In this document: one piece after another, positions 20,645-31,447 of the stretch | Layout of the letters: every line of letters begins with the position of its first letter | How positions within the stretch are numbered: the first letter of the stretch is position 1 | Origin: Hansfordia pulvinata | Taxonomy: Eukaryota > Ascomycota > Sordariomycetes > Xylariales | Direction: 5' to 3' | Length of the DNA: 64,000 bases | NCBI GenBank assembly: GCA_006538405.1 | Contig: BJKQ01000001.1 | Coordinates: forward strand, 186,001 to 250,000 | Notes under the pieces: generated by a model | What the model saw: the letters and a program-made list of their open reading frames with translations, nothing else | Database searches by the model: none | Told to the model about the DNA's origin: nothing | Program-made: the position numbers and the translations under genes

Positions 20645-21702
20645 TCTGGCTTTCGGGCGGAAGACGGGGGGAGGGGGGCTCGGAACAGATCTGGATACAG
20701 GCAGGCCATGAAGAAGCGCAGCAGCGCGGCGAGATTAGAACTAGAAGTAATACGTATAGTGTTTAATCAAAATGGCTGGCAAGTCTGTGCACCGCCATTC
20801 TTGACGCGGCAAACCCCCGCCAGCTCCCGCGGCCACATACGTCCCCCCATCCGAGGACGGCTTGAAACGGACTCCCACGCGCGAAACCCCTGCTTCGCCA
20901 ACAGATGCGGAGCTGGGGAGCAGGGATGTGGCCCATGGGCCCGGGGGCCATCCCAGGCTCGGCTCCGGGAACGCGGCTTCGATCTTGCGGTCAGGGTTGG
21001 GAGAGCCCATCGTCCCGGAGATGAGACTTCGCCCGCCGTGCCTTGCTTCCCCAGGGATCGCGAGGACAATAGAACCCTCGAATCAAGCTCGCCGCGCTCA
21101 CTGGCAAGGCCTCCCATCCAATCCCACCCCATCCCTTCCCGGCCCGTCGCGCCGGGCTTCAGGGCCGCGATCCCCAACGATCCCGGCCGGTCGGTCCACT
21201 GCGGAGCGCCATCCCCCGGCGCGCCCGAAACGGCCCAGGCCTTTCTATTCTGCTCCTTAATTCCACACGTCACCAAACGCCGCCTCGCTTGAGCTCAAGT
21301 CCCTCGATGCTGCCAGGGGGGTTTTTTCAAAGGGGGACAAGAGGCGCCGGACTGTCCATGACGTTGGTCAAGACGGGGTTTGATTGCCCAGCTTCCTATT
21401 CCAGCCGCGGAGTCCTGGCTGTGATTTTCGCCAAACGAGAACTAAACATCGCAGCCGGTCGACCCGGGCAGACGCATACGAGTATGCCACGGAGTGCGAA
21501 CTTCCGCAAACTTTTAAATTGATTGAAATCGGGCGCCGGCGCGATTGCAGGGGCGGGTAGCCCTGCGAGGGCAATCAAATATCCTCGACTCGGCAATAAC
21601 GTATAAAATGAAGAACAGCCCCAATGTTCTGCTCACAGCTTCCAGCATGCGCAGATCCTGAGAATAAGCCCACCCTACATACCTCACGCAACACTCGTCG
21701 CA
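20645..21702. other. Intergenic, no gene seen
   Basis: 3' flank of the nucleoside hydrolase and promoter of the GH5 gene. Overlapping frames at 20708-21292 occur on both strands and have no recognisable features. Confidence 0.55.
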
Positions 21703-23002
21703 ATGAGAGCCTCTCAAGCCATCGCAGGGGCGGCCACGGTCGCGGGCGCCCTGGCCGTGCCGGCGTCGCAACTTTCCAAGCGAAGCGACGCCTTCAAGTT
21801 CACCGGAGTCAGCTCCTCGGGTGCCGAATTTGGGAGCGGCAACCTCCCGGGCGTTCTGGGCACCGACTACGTTTGGCCCTCGACGTCCTCCCTCGACGTA
21901 AGGTTTCGTCCAAATTGTCACTAAACGCTCCGTGTGCTAACGACCGTCCAGACGCTGGTCGATACGGGGATGAACACCATCCGTGTTCCCTTCATGATGT
22001 CAGTAGACCCAGTGGCATGGGAGATAAATGTGACTAAGAAGACACAGGGAGCGACTCGTGCCCGACACGCTCACGGGCGAATTCGATGAAGCCTACGCCA
22101 GTGACCTGGACAGTGTAAGTGGCCTGCATCTAGGTACTGTCCATCTGCCAGCATGCTGACTTCTTTTCCGGCTCAGGCGGTCGAGCACATCACAGGAAAG
22201 TAAGTGAATCCAACAGACCAAGAGGATGGCAGCAGCGCATTGCTCACCACCACCCCAGGGGCGCATATGCCATCCTGGACCCGCACAACTTTGGCCGGTA
22301 CTACTCCAGCGTCATCACGGACGTCAGCGGCTTCGGAAGCTGGTGGGCCAAGGTGGCAGCGCGGTACAAGGACAACAAGCTGGTGGTGTTCGACACCAAC
22401 AACGAGTATCACGACATGGACAACTCGCTCGTGGCGCAGCTGAACCAGGCCGCCATTGACGCGATCCGCGGCGCGGGCGCCACTTCCCAGTACATTTTCG
22501 TCGAGGGCAATTCGTACAGCGGCGCTTGGACATGGGTCAGTCTTGCCCCCCCTCACACGGCTCACTGTGCATCACGGCGACGATACTAACCACTACCGAG
22601 CCACAGGTGTCGAGCGGCAACGGCGACGCGCTGGGCAGCTTGACAGATGAATCGGACAAGCTGGTGTACGAGATGCACCAGTACCTGGACAGCGACGGGT
22701 CGGGGACGAGCGAGGCGTGCGTGTCGGCGACGATCGGGCGGGAGCGGCTGCAGGAGGCGACGGCGTGGCTCCGGGACAACGGCAAGACGGCGGTGCTGGG
22801 CGAGACGGCGGGGGGCGCCAACGAGCAGTGCATCTCGGCGCTCGTGGACATGCTGTCGTTCATGCAGGACAACGCCGACGTGTGGACGGGCTGGCTGTGG
22901 TGGGCGGCCGGGCCCTGGTGGGCCGACTACATGTACAGCCTGGAGCCGCCCACCGGCACGGCGTACACCGAGATACTGCCCAGCATCAAGCAGTTCATCT
23001 GA
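21703..23002 (+). CDS. Secreted endo-beta-1,4-glucanase, glycoside hydrolase family 5 (GH5_5-like)
   Basis: Six exons (21703-21897, 21952-21998, 22048-22114, 22177-22199, 22259-22535, 22607-23002) join in phase to 334 residues. A signal peptide ([20 protein letters not shown]) is followed by a catalytic (beta/alpha)8 barrel with no carbohydrate-binding module or linker. The family landmarks are clear: [44 protein letters not shown] with the acid/base glutamate, [14 protein letters not shown], and VLGETAGG with the nucleophile glutamate. It closely follows the fungal GH5_5 cellulases that cut internal bonds of cellulose. Introns start GTAAGG, GTCAGT or GTAAGT; exon 4 is only 23 nt. It would act outside the cell. 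Confidence 0.93.
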
Positions 23003-24888
23003 GCTGGCTCAACGGGGAGGCGGGCCCGTGATCGGGGCTGTTGAAGGCTGCGTCATCTTGTGTGTATGTGAGTTTCTTAGTCGATCCTGCAATCGTTGTC
23101 TCAAACCTGTGTGTGTACGAGTACGCAGTGGACCACGTCCACGTCGGCACCTATGTTCAAGATTCCAATATCCGAGTCAAGACTTCAGCCAAGCGTCCAT
23201 CCATCCGCATGCAGGGCAGGGAGAGTGACCAGATGGGGGCAGAGCCATTGTCGCATCACGAGGCGAAACACGTGGGGAGCTGGGACGAGATCCGTCGCAG
23301 TTGAAGCCGACAACCGCGTGCCTGCCAAGCCGGGGAATTCTGGGCGTGCGAGTAGTCGTAACTGGCGATCTGAGTGTGGTGCCGAGGACGGATCGACAGG
23401 CGGGCTTGACCGACGCATCGGAGCTTGCCGGCGTAAAATCAGAGCACCTCGACTTGCTCAAATGGCCCAGCACGGTTGGCAACCTTGGCCGTGTGCAAGG
23501 CAATGCAATGCTGAAGGCGTCGTGATGCCAGCTTGACTGTGGAATTGGCGAGTCGGAATCGCGAGGCACCTCATCTTATCGCCATCCGCGCATGCATAGA
23601 GGTACTTGCAGATAAGGACGGGAATCGGGAAGGCACGCCAGATATATGTACAGGTAAGTGCAGGTGATGAAAGAGGGTACGACTACATGCAGGTGCCGTA
23701 GGCACCCGACTCAGGCGATGCGATGGATGTACTCCTTGCTGCGTCACCTCCACTGGAGCCAGCGCAAGTTATCCGTTCGCGTCTACCCCGTCAAATGCAG
23801 CGGCCCTGATTGGCGTGCCATGCAAGCCTTACGCACTGCCTAAACGCCCCACCGTGCGAGTCGGAGGGCCGGTCTCGCACGGGACATGCTTGCTGCCGTT
23901 ATCTCGGCACAGGCATGTATCTCTCCACGCTGGAGGTAGAGCGGGGTACATGCATGCATCCTGCCGCTGGTCCCTGCGATGCACGCCCAAGTGCATGCTT
24001 GATGCTGCAAATGGATGTCATCTCCCATCTGCGCTGCCCCACCTGCTCCGTCCTCACGATCCGCCGTCGCTCCCAAGCGACAGATACACGGACCAGCGTG
24101 CCAGACTTTTGACGAGCGGCCCGGGTACGACTGGCTGTCGCTGGTGCCAACGCCTGGAGCTGTCCTGCAAGGCTTGCCCGGCCCTGGATTGCCTTCCAGT
24201 CCCAAGCGCAGCCCTCGACTGACGTCGACCTCCGAATGCCTTGGTTTTCGGCCGACGGATCGCTCCTTCTCACGTTCCTCGTCCGAATTGTTGCAAACTG
24301 CCCGCCCCAGCCACGCTCAAGCCAAGTGGAAGGCACGTCCGCGCAACTCATACCTGAGGTACTGTCGTACACTGGGTAAGGCCCGCCAACTCTCCAGCTG
24401 ACAGCTACCTGACCTCGATTTTCGGGGCCCGCCCGTACCGACATCGCCGACCGCCGCCTATCCCGAAAATCGCACCCGCTTCAGGCCTCAGCCCACCGTC
24501 TTCACCTCGCCCGCCTTACCACCTCCAACATCATCATACTGTCTACATGTATGGATAATAGGAGGGCCGTGGTCCACCCCAATCGCCCCAATCACGCCGC
24601 CGCTGCTCCTTGGCCCACCTTTCCAACCCGGCTGCCCCGACTGCGGTCGCAATCCGACTCCGACTCCGACTGCGACTGTCGACAACAACGCCGTCATGTC
24701 GTCCTCCGACCAGCCTTCGCGCCAATCCGGCAGAACACCGCCTCCACAGCAGCAGCAGCAGCATATTCCAACCACCCCAGCGCCCTCCGCCAGAGCTTCA
24801 CTCCTACTTCCCCCCCAACGCCCACGACGACCACAGGTCCAACTCGCCTCCCCCCGTAGGCAGCTCCGCCGGTCCGGCCCGCCACGAC
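23003..24888. other. Intergenic and long 5' leader, no separate gene called
   Basis: 3' flank of the cellulase and 5' region of the SulP transporter. From about 24480 the plus strand becomes C/A-rich with CAG and TCCGAC repeats. The frame from an ATG at 24696 (Gln-rich, MSSSDQPSRQSG) could be the true transporter N-terminus, but it is in a different frame from the body. Confidence 0.5.
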
Positions 24889-27148
24889 ATGTCGCGCGAC
24901 GACGACGACGCCAACGAGGAGTCGTCTCTGCTCCCCCGAGATCGCGCCCATGACGGCCCCTGCTCCCACGGCACCTTCTCCCCCCGTGCTTCCACGCCCC
25001 CCGCCGACGCCGAGGCTGCTTCTCTCGGCGGCTCGTTTGCCTCGTTCGGCTCCGGCTCCGGCTCGGCCAATGGCTCCGATGCCCACCTCAAGCATCGTCA
25101 AAAGACCTTCTCGAATAGGTTTCGCAGCAGGAAGATGAATGCCTCCAACGCCCTCGCCGAGGAGCATGGCGTCACCACCTCCAACATGACCTACCTGGCC
25201 TACTATATCCCCTGCCTCACCTGGATGCGCCAGTATCGCTGGTCGTGGTTCACTGGTGATCTGACAGCCGCCATCACCATCGCCTCCATGTACCTGCCCA
25301 TGGCCCTCTCCTACGCCGACAACCTCGCCCACGTCCCCGCCATCAACGGTCTCTACGCCTTTGTCTTCAATCCCTTCATTTACGCCCTTCTCGGCAGCTG
25401 CCCCAGATGGTCGTCGGCCCTGAAGCGGCAGGCTCTCTCCTCCTTGGCTCCATTGTCAAGGACGGCATGGATTTGGGCGGTGGCGGTGACGAGGATGCCG
25501 TTCTGCAGGCTCGCATCGCCGGCGTTGCTGTCGGCATGGCCGGTGCCAGCGTCTTCATCATGGGCATTCTGCGCCTGGGCTTCATTGACAGCGTCCTGAG
25601 CCGACCCTTCCTGCGCGGCTTCATCTCAGCCATCGGCGTCGTCATCTTCATCGATCAGATGACTCCCGTTCTCGGCCTCACCAAGGCCGCGCAGCATGTG
25701 CCGGGCGCACTGCACGGCAGCACTGTGGACAAGTTTGTCTTCATGGTCGAGCACATCCAAGAGGCCCACATTCTTTCCCTCATCATCGGCCTCGTGAGCT
25801 TCGTCGTCATCATGGTGCTCCGGGAACTCAAGAAACAGCTGCAGCCCAGATACCCCAACGTCGCCTACGTGCCAGACAGACTCTTCGTTGTCGTCCTCTC
25901 GGCAATCCTCACCTACCAACTTGGATGGAAAGAGCAGGGCGTCGAGGTTCTCGGCCGTGTCCAGGCCTCTTCGGGTGGCACATTCCGATTTCAAAACCCT
26001 TTCCAGCTATCGCACATGGAACATATCAGAGATGCCATGGGCACGTCTTTCCTCATTGGCATGCTTGGCTTCTTCGAGTCTTCGGTCGCTGCCAAGAGCC
26101 TCGGGGGAGATGCCGTCATCAAGGGCGTCAACTTGAGCCCCAACCGCGAGCTCATCGCCCTCGGCGCTGCCAACCTCATAGGCGCATGCTTCATGGCCAT
26201 TCCCGCGTTTGGAGGCTACGGCAGAAGCAAGGTCAACAAGTCGACTGGCGGAAAGACCCCCATGAGCTCCATCCTGCTGAGTATCATCACCGTCATCTGC
26301 ACCTTGTTTCTGCTCCCATGGTTTTACTACCTTCCTGTGAGTTCATATGCTATTCCAGCTGGACGGTTCCGAGTGCGTTTCATCCTTGCTAACCCCTCCA
26401 ATAGAAACCCGTGCTTTCGGCCCTCATCATGGTGGTTGCGTATTCGCTGATCGAGGAGGCCCCTCACGACATTGCCTTCTTTCTCAAGATCCGCGGGTGG
26501 ACCGAGCTGGGCCTCATGGGCATTATCCTCCTCGTGACTGTGTTCTTTTCCCTGAACCTTGGCATCGCGATTGGAATCGGCATCTCGCTGCTCCAGGTGA
26601 TACGTCATGCCACCCGCCCTCGCATTCAAATCTTGGGCCGAATCCCCAACACCCAGCGATTCACCAACGCCGAAGAGCACCCCCACTCGCTGGAGTTTGT
26701 CGAAGGTTGCCTCATAGTCAAGATCCCGGAACCCCTGACGTTTGCCAACACTGGCGAGTTGAAAGAGCGCTTGCGCCGACTCGAGCTGTACGGGAGTGAA
26801 AAGGCGCACCCCGGCTTGCCGCCGCTTCGTAACTCGGAAGCCAACCGGAACGTGATCTTTGATATTCACGGCGTCACCTCCATTGATGGATCCGGCATCC
26901 AGGTTCTGGAGGAGATAGTCAAAAGCTACAGGGAGCGACACGTGCGTGTTTTCTTCAGTCGTGCCCCGAGCCGCAGCAACCAGGTGTGGCAACTCATGGA
27001 GCGCAGCGGCATTGTGGATCTCGTTGGCGATAACAATCGGTTTGTGGACGACGTGGAGGATGCGGTGCGGCAAACCGACGTGGCCGAGGACGAGCTGAAC
27101 CGGCGTTACTCACAAGCCCCCGCCGAGCCGAGTTCCTCGCAGAGTTGA
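24889..27148 (+). CDS. SulP-family anion transporter with C-terminal STAS domain, one frame break
   Basis: From the ATG at 24889 (MSRDDDDANEESSLLP) the frame runs into the SulP membrane domain (TYLAYYIPCLTWM, DLTAAITIASMYLPMALSYA, INGLYAFVFNPFIYALLGSC). It breaks at CCCC 25401-25404, where one more base would continue as QMVVGPEAAGSLLLG, the conserved SulP signature. About ten to twelve membrane helices follow. One intron, 26337-26404 (GTGAGT, GCTAACC branch, TAG), joins in phase. The tail is a STAS domain (GCLIVKIPEPLTFANTGEL, VIFDIHGVTSIDGSGIQVLEE). The corrected product is about 730 residues. The sequence type is closer to the yeast YGR125W / S. pombe SPAC24H6.11c branch than to plasma-membrane sulfate permeases, so a vacuolar role is possible. 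The substrate is inference. Confidence 0.82.
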
Positions 27149-28399
27149 GTTGAAAATGGTGAGGGAAACGGAAAATGTACAGCGCATTGCGAGTTACTGT
27201 CTTAGTCTTACATATCGTATTTTGAATATGGAATATGAGCTCATTGGGCTTCTAACCTTGGAACAATAGCCGCTCGGACCAAGAACACCTGTCAGGCGGG
27301 ACACTACGCAGCACAGAAGGATTGGCGGATCAAGAGCATCTGCTCTGTCCATCTCCCGGCAGCGTCTCTGATGCACACGATACCCAGTCAACACCTCCGC
27401 AGCAGAGAACCATGTCCCAGAAAAGAGCCATTCCTGCTGCCATAAGCCGTAAAGCATGGATTTTCGGTCTCTCCGGCTGCCCGATTGTCCATCTTAGAAG
27501 GCATGTCCTTAGAGTGCAAGTGAGCGATCACAGGGAAGCCGAGTATGGCCGACCACCCACCGATCACCGTCATGTCACGTCTCCGCAACCTCCAGGCTGT
27601 GCCATGAGCCAAGTCGAGCAGGACACAGAACGGCTCTGCACATTGGAACGGAACTGGCACATGTAGGCAGACCCTCTTTAAGAGATCACCGGCGGCCAGG
27701 CAGTTGACGCCATGCTTCTCCACCATCTCCTGCAGCGTCGCCCAGAACAACCCCTGCGAGCTTTTTTTGGCGTTGGCGTCGACTTGGGAGGGAGCGCGAA
27801 CGCGCCAGTCTGGCGTAAGTGGTGTGAGTCACTCAACCTGCGGCAAGACGCGTTCGTGGGCGTTGGTTCCGGGCGCGGTAGGACAGAAAGGACATTTGGT
27901 TCGTTTTTCGTGCGGGCCTCTCCGTTTGCATGTACGCACGCAGACGTCTTGTCTCTTGTCTACTTTGGGCCATATCTTGCTGGATGTGCTTGACCTGCTG
28001 CATATTGTTCGGTGCGCGATGCTTGGGACACTACAACGATCGATTCGTCACATATTTAATTTTCTTTCGAGGCACCTGTCTCTTGCGACGGACTCTCTGT
28101 TGCCATGTCCACCGTGGAACTGCGCCTCTGGGCCTCTGTCACTCATCACGCTCTCCACCCATTCGGTGGTCAGGACGTCGGCTCGGCAACTTCGGCGGAG
28201 TATTACGGGCTCGTCTTGCTTTCTTCTGGCGAACCCTGCAGCGATTGACTCTGGCTTCAATCCTTGGGCCCCGTGTTCTTGCAACCCGCGGGATCCTGCA
28301 TACGGATCTGCCTGGACAACAAAGCTCACAAGGCCGGGCTGACCCGGAGATGTGGGATTTTCTTTGTTCACATGTCACCACAAATTCTGCCAGGCGGGT
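27149..28399. other. Intergenic, no gene seen
   Basis: 3' flank of the SulP transporter. Base composition is ordinary. Several plus frames overlap at 27700-28350 without domain features. Confidence 0.5.
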
Positions 28400-29127
28400 C
28401 GTCTCTCACTTCCAGCTGAGATGCCTTCAAGCTCTCTGCTCTTTCACTTGGGCATGACTTGTTGTCAATGTGGAGGCATCTGTGCTGCAGAGATTTCTGG
28501 AACTCAGCTGCAAGGCCCTCAGTCAGTGGTGCCACCACCCTGGGCAACCCAGCTCCGTTTGCACTGGAATGCACTGGGCTAATATTAACACAAAGCATTC
28601 ACTACAGAGGTGGCAGAAACTTCGTCTGTGCCTCCAGGATGGCCAGAGGCATGGCCTTGGTTACCTCCAGGGGGCATAGAGCCCTGGGCAGGGCCAGAGT
28701 GGCTCCGTTTGCAGCCACATAGGGAGTCTAGGACAAGGCTGCCATCATGAATCAGTAAGCCCTTCAGTGCAGGTGGTGTCTGATGTGAACCTACTCCTTA
28801 CAAGGTGAGCATTCAATGACAACATCCATGTGGAACCTCGCTCCTTCCCTCCCTGAGTTTCTGAGCCTTGTGCAACCAACTCTGCCAACCCCTATTCACT
28901 TACCTAAGGTAGGCACAGATATGTATTGACATGGACCAGACAGAAATGCCACACCAGTCTAGTGGGAGGGCCATTCTGCCCTTTGAGCATTGGCCCCAGC
29001 TGCCAACTCCCACCACCCAGTGGGTATAAATATGTCGCTCCTCGAGTCCAGGCTCTCTTTCTTTTTCCTCCATCCTCACACCTCCCACCTTAACCCTCTT
29101 AACATCATCCCATCGCGACCCTCAGAC

Positions 29128-29230
29128 CATCACGACCTCCAATCACGACCTCCAACCCATCACGACCTCCAACCCATCACGACCTCCAACCCATCACGAC
29201 CTCCAACCCATCACGACCTCCAACCCATCG
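29128..29230. repeat. 17-bp tandem repeat, about six copies
   Basis: The unit CATCACGACCTCCAACC repeats exactly at 29158-29174, 29175-29191, 29192-29208 and 29209-29225, with shorter or altered copies on both sides. It lies about 100 bp after a TATA-like site, so it could be in a transcript leader. Confidence 0.9.
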
Positions 29231-29465
29231 CGACTCTCTCCCACCACCTCTTGAACAGGCCTTGGCTTTGTGCTCAGAGGCACTTCCATTAGATAGGGCC
29301 CCTCCTTGGTCCTGGCAATGTGAGTCCCAGCCCCCAGCTCCGTGCCACACTGCCCATTACTTGACCCTTTGCTGAGAATGAAGTGCAGCAGATGCCTCCC
29401 AAGCAGGTGTGAGCCCCCAGTTATGAACCAGGTGTCCTGCCATCAACAGCAAGGACAATACTCCT

Positions 29466-29752
29466 GAGCCAGCATTTGTCACATGTCAGATCACTGACAA
29501 GGACGGCACCCCAACCATCTGTGGTGCCATCACCAAAAACTCCAAGCATGACATTGGCTCCCACAGGTCAAAGAAACACAAGTCTGAGAGTGCCTATGCT
29601 CAGGCAATGAGCACTGAGCTTGGAGACTGGCAAGCACTCTCAGATTTGTGCTTCTTGGATCTGTGGGATCCAATGTCATGCTTGGAGTTCTTGGTGACAG
29701 CACCACATCTTGCCATCTTTGTCTGTGATCTGACATGTGACAAATTCTGGCT
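29466..29752. repeat. Large imperfect inverted repeat (hairpin, arms about 120 nt)
   Basis: The arm 29466-29592 is mirrored by 29634-29752 with high identity, separated by a 41-nt loop. The main difference is an indel of about 8 nt near 29505-29520. Shared blocks include TTTGTCACATGTCAGATCAC and AACTCCAAGCATGACATTGG (left-arm strand). A transcript would form a long double-stranded stem. Confidence 0.85.
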
Positions 29753-30240
29753 CTGGCCATGTTATGAGCCCGGTCCCAGTTATGAGCCTGGTGACTGTTC
29801 TGGGTCTGGCAGGCAGTGTGCTGGTGTTGGGTAAGTGATCAGCTCTCTCTGAACTCTTGCCTTTCAATCCTCGCTTGTCCATGCTTGAACATCAACCTTT
29901 GCCCCAGCATGTTCAGACTCTGTGTGCCAGCCTCTTGTCTGTGGCCATGAACATTCCCCCTGCTCTGGCTCTTCACTGTTCACTCTTGCCTGAGTCTGCC
30001 AATCCCCACCACTCAGTACCTACAATCGCTGTCAACTGCGCACTGCCAGTGCTGTTCATGGCTTCATGGCTGGTTTCCCCACTGTGCCATCTTTGTCTGG
30101 CAGAATTCTTCTTCCCGCCGCCCACCTGGGGCAGAACACTCAAGTTGAGGCCAGACCACTACTTAATCCCCTCTCCTCCACCACTCTCTTCCATCTCTCC
30201 TCCCCAGCCATCTCATCCTCTTCAACCATCTTTCTGCAGC

Positions 30241-30549
30241 GGACGTTCTCCTTCAGAAACCATCTTTCTTCATCATCAACCATCACCTCCGGTCAGGAAT
30301 CGTATACTGCCAGCCATCATCATCAGTCTTCAGCAGTCATCTAATCATAGTTTACGAACAGGGTCAGGACATAGACCCAACACCCCCTGCCTCACGAGCC
30401 ACGACCACTCCGGCGCGTCGACACCAGTCTCCTGCGGCACCTCCACGACACCGTCTCCTCCACCCTCCCACCTCCACCCACCACCGCCTCAACCATCCTC
30501 CTCCGCCACCCACACACACACCCACACCCACAAACTCCTCTTGCCCAGC
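30241..30549 (+). promoter_or_regulatory. Pyrimidine/CA-rich leader of the C2H2 gene
   Basis: The plus strand is C/T/A-rich and nearly free of G for about 300 bp up to the ATG, ending in CACACACACCCACACCC. This is typical of a fungal core promoter and 5' leader. The reading frame is open through it, but composition argues against coding. Confidence 0.5.
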
Positions 30550-31447
30550 ATGGCCCCCTACGAGAGGGACTGCCCGTACTGCGGCAAGACGGAGTTCCCC
30601 AGCCGCACTGCGTGGGCGGACCACAGCTCGCTGGTCCACACGGGCCTGCAGTGCCGCTGGGGGGGTGACGGCGGCGGGTGCGCGCACGCCGTGGGGGAGG
30701 AGAGGCAGATGTACAAGCATCTGTACGAGCACAACGGCGACCTGGACGACGGGGTGTGCCGCTGGCCCGGCTGCGGCAAGGAGCTGACCACCCGCAACAC
30801 GCTGCAGCGCCACCTGCGCGGCCACGCCGTCCGCGCCCGCAAGGACGCCGACGATCGCGCAGCGGCAGCGGCAGCAGCAGGTGGTGGTGGTGGTCAGCAG
30901 CAGCAGACCGGACAGCAGCAGCCACCCCCGGCACCCAACACCCACCACCAACCACTGCAGCCGCAACAGGGGCAGCAGCAGCAGCAGCTGGTGGTGGTGG
31001 CCGCGTCACAGGTCGCCAAGGAGGGGGAAGAGGACGAGGAGGATGACTGGGAGACAGTCGCGGAGTCGGGGTCGGAGACGGAGGCAGAGCCTCAAGAGGG
31101 CCCTCACCAAGACTCGGAGTAAGCAATTTCCCAGCTTTCCTCTGCATCTCCTACATCCCCATGACTCTCGAGTGGGATAAAAATAGGAAGAAGAAGAGAA
31201 AAAACTGACCGGTGCCTTCACTCTTCAGCCAGAGTCACCCTCTGTCCGGCCACAACCCCGGCGGCCACCCCAGGAAGCTCAGACCCTCGACCTCCCCGCC
31301 CTGCACTCCGACGCGGGCGACTACTCCCTTTCCCCGCCGTCGCAGGGGCAGCTGGGAGGCGAGGACGGCGGTCAGGGCTGGGTCGACATCCCGACCATGG
31401 CGGCGCAGCTCCTCACGCACGGCACCTGGCACGCGGGCGGCCAGTGA
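30550..31447 (+). CDS. C2H2 zinc-finger protein (three fingers, Gln/Gly-rich tail)
   Basis: The ATG at 30550 opens MAPYERDCPYCGK. Three C2H2-type units follow: C-x2-C-x13-H-x4-H (residues 8-30), C-x8-C-x12-H-x3-H, and C-x4-C-x12-H-x3-H (CRWPGCGKELTTRNTLQRHLRGH with all four ligands). Poly-Ala, Gly and Gln stretches and an acidic tail come next. An intron at 31119-31228 (GTAAGC, CTGAC branch, CAG) leads to a second exon, 31229-31447, whose good frame reads PESPSVRPQ to WVDIPTMAAQLLTHG. The intron phase is off by one base, so one base seems missing in exon 1 after 31046, or another donor is used. Probably a nuclear DNA- or RNA-binding protein; targets unknown. Confidence 0.7.

Larger units (their letters stand above)
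28400..30240. other. CpG-starved tract
   Basis: By direct count there are five CpG in 28441-29040 and four in 29281-29880, while neighbouring coding DNA has dozens per few hundred bases. TpG and CpA are abundant but TpA is not, and GC content stays moderate. The tract contains a TATA-like site (TATAAATA near 29025), a 17-bp tandem repeat and a large hairpin. Part of it encodes fragments with zinc-finger-like spacing (CGAITKNSKHDIGSH), so it may include a degenerate relative of the downstream C2H2 gene. No intact gene is called. Confidence 0.7.

Noticed and set aside
24610..24888. Upstream extension of the SulP transporter frame
   Set aside because: No ATG in the right frame before 24889 fits the body without a TTG/CTG start, and composition resembles a 5' leader. 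An ATG at 24696 is in another frame, so it is kept only as an alternative.
28400..30240. Contaminating vertebrate-like DNA, suggested by low CpG
   Set aside because: The tract runs continuously into fungal-style promoter DNA and contains fragments resembling the adjacent C2H2 gene, so local mutation is the simpler explanation; long reads would settle it.
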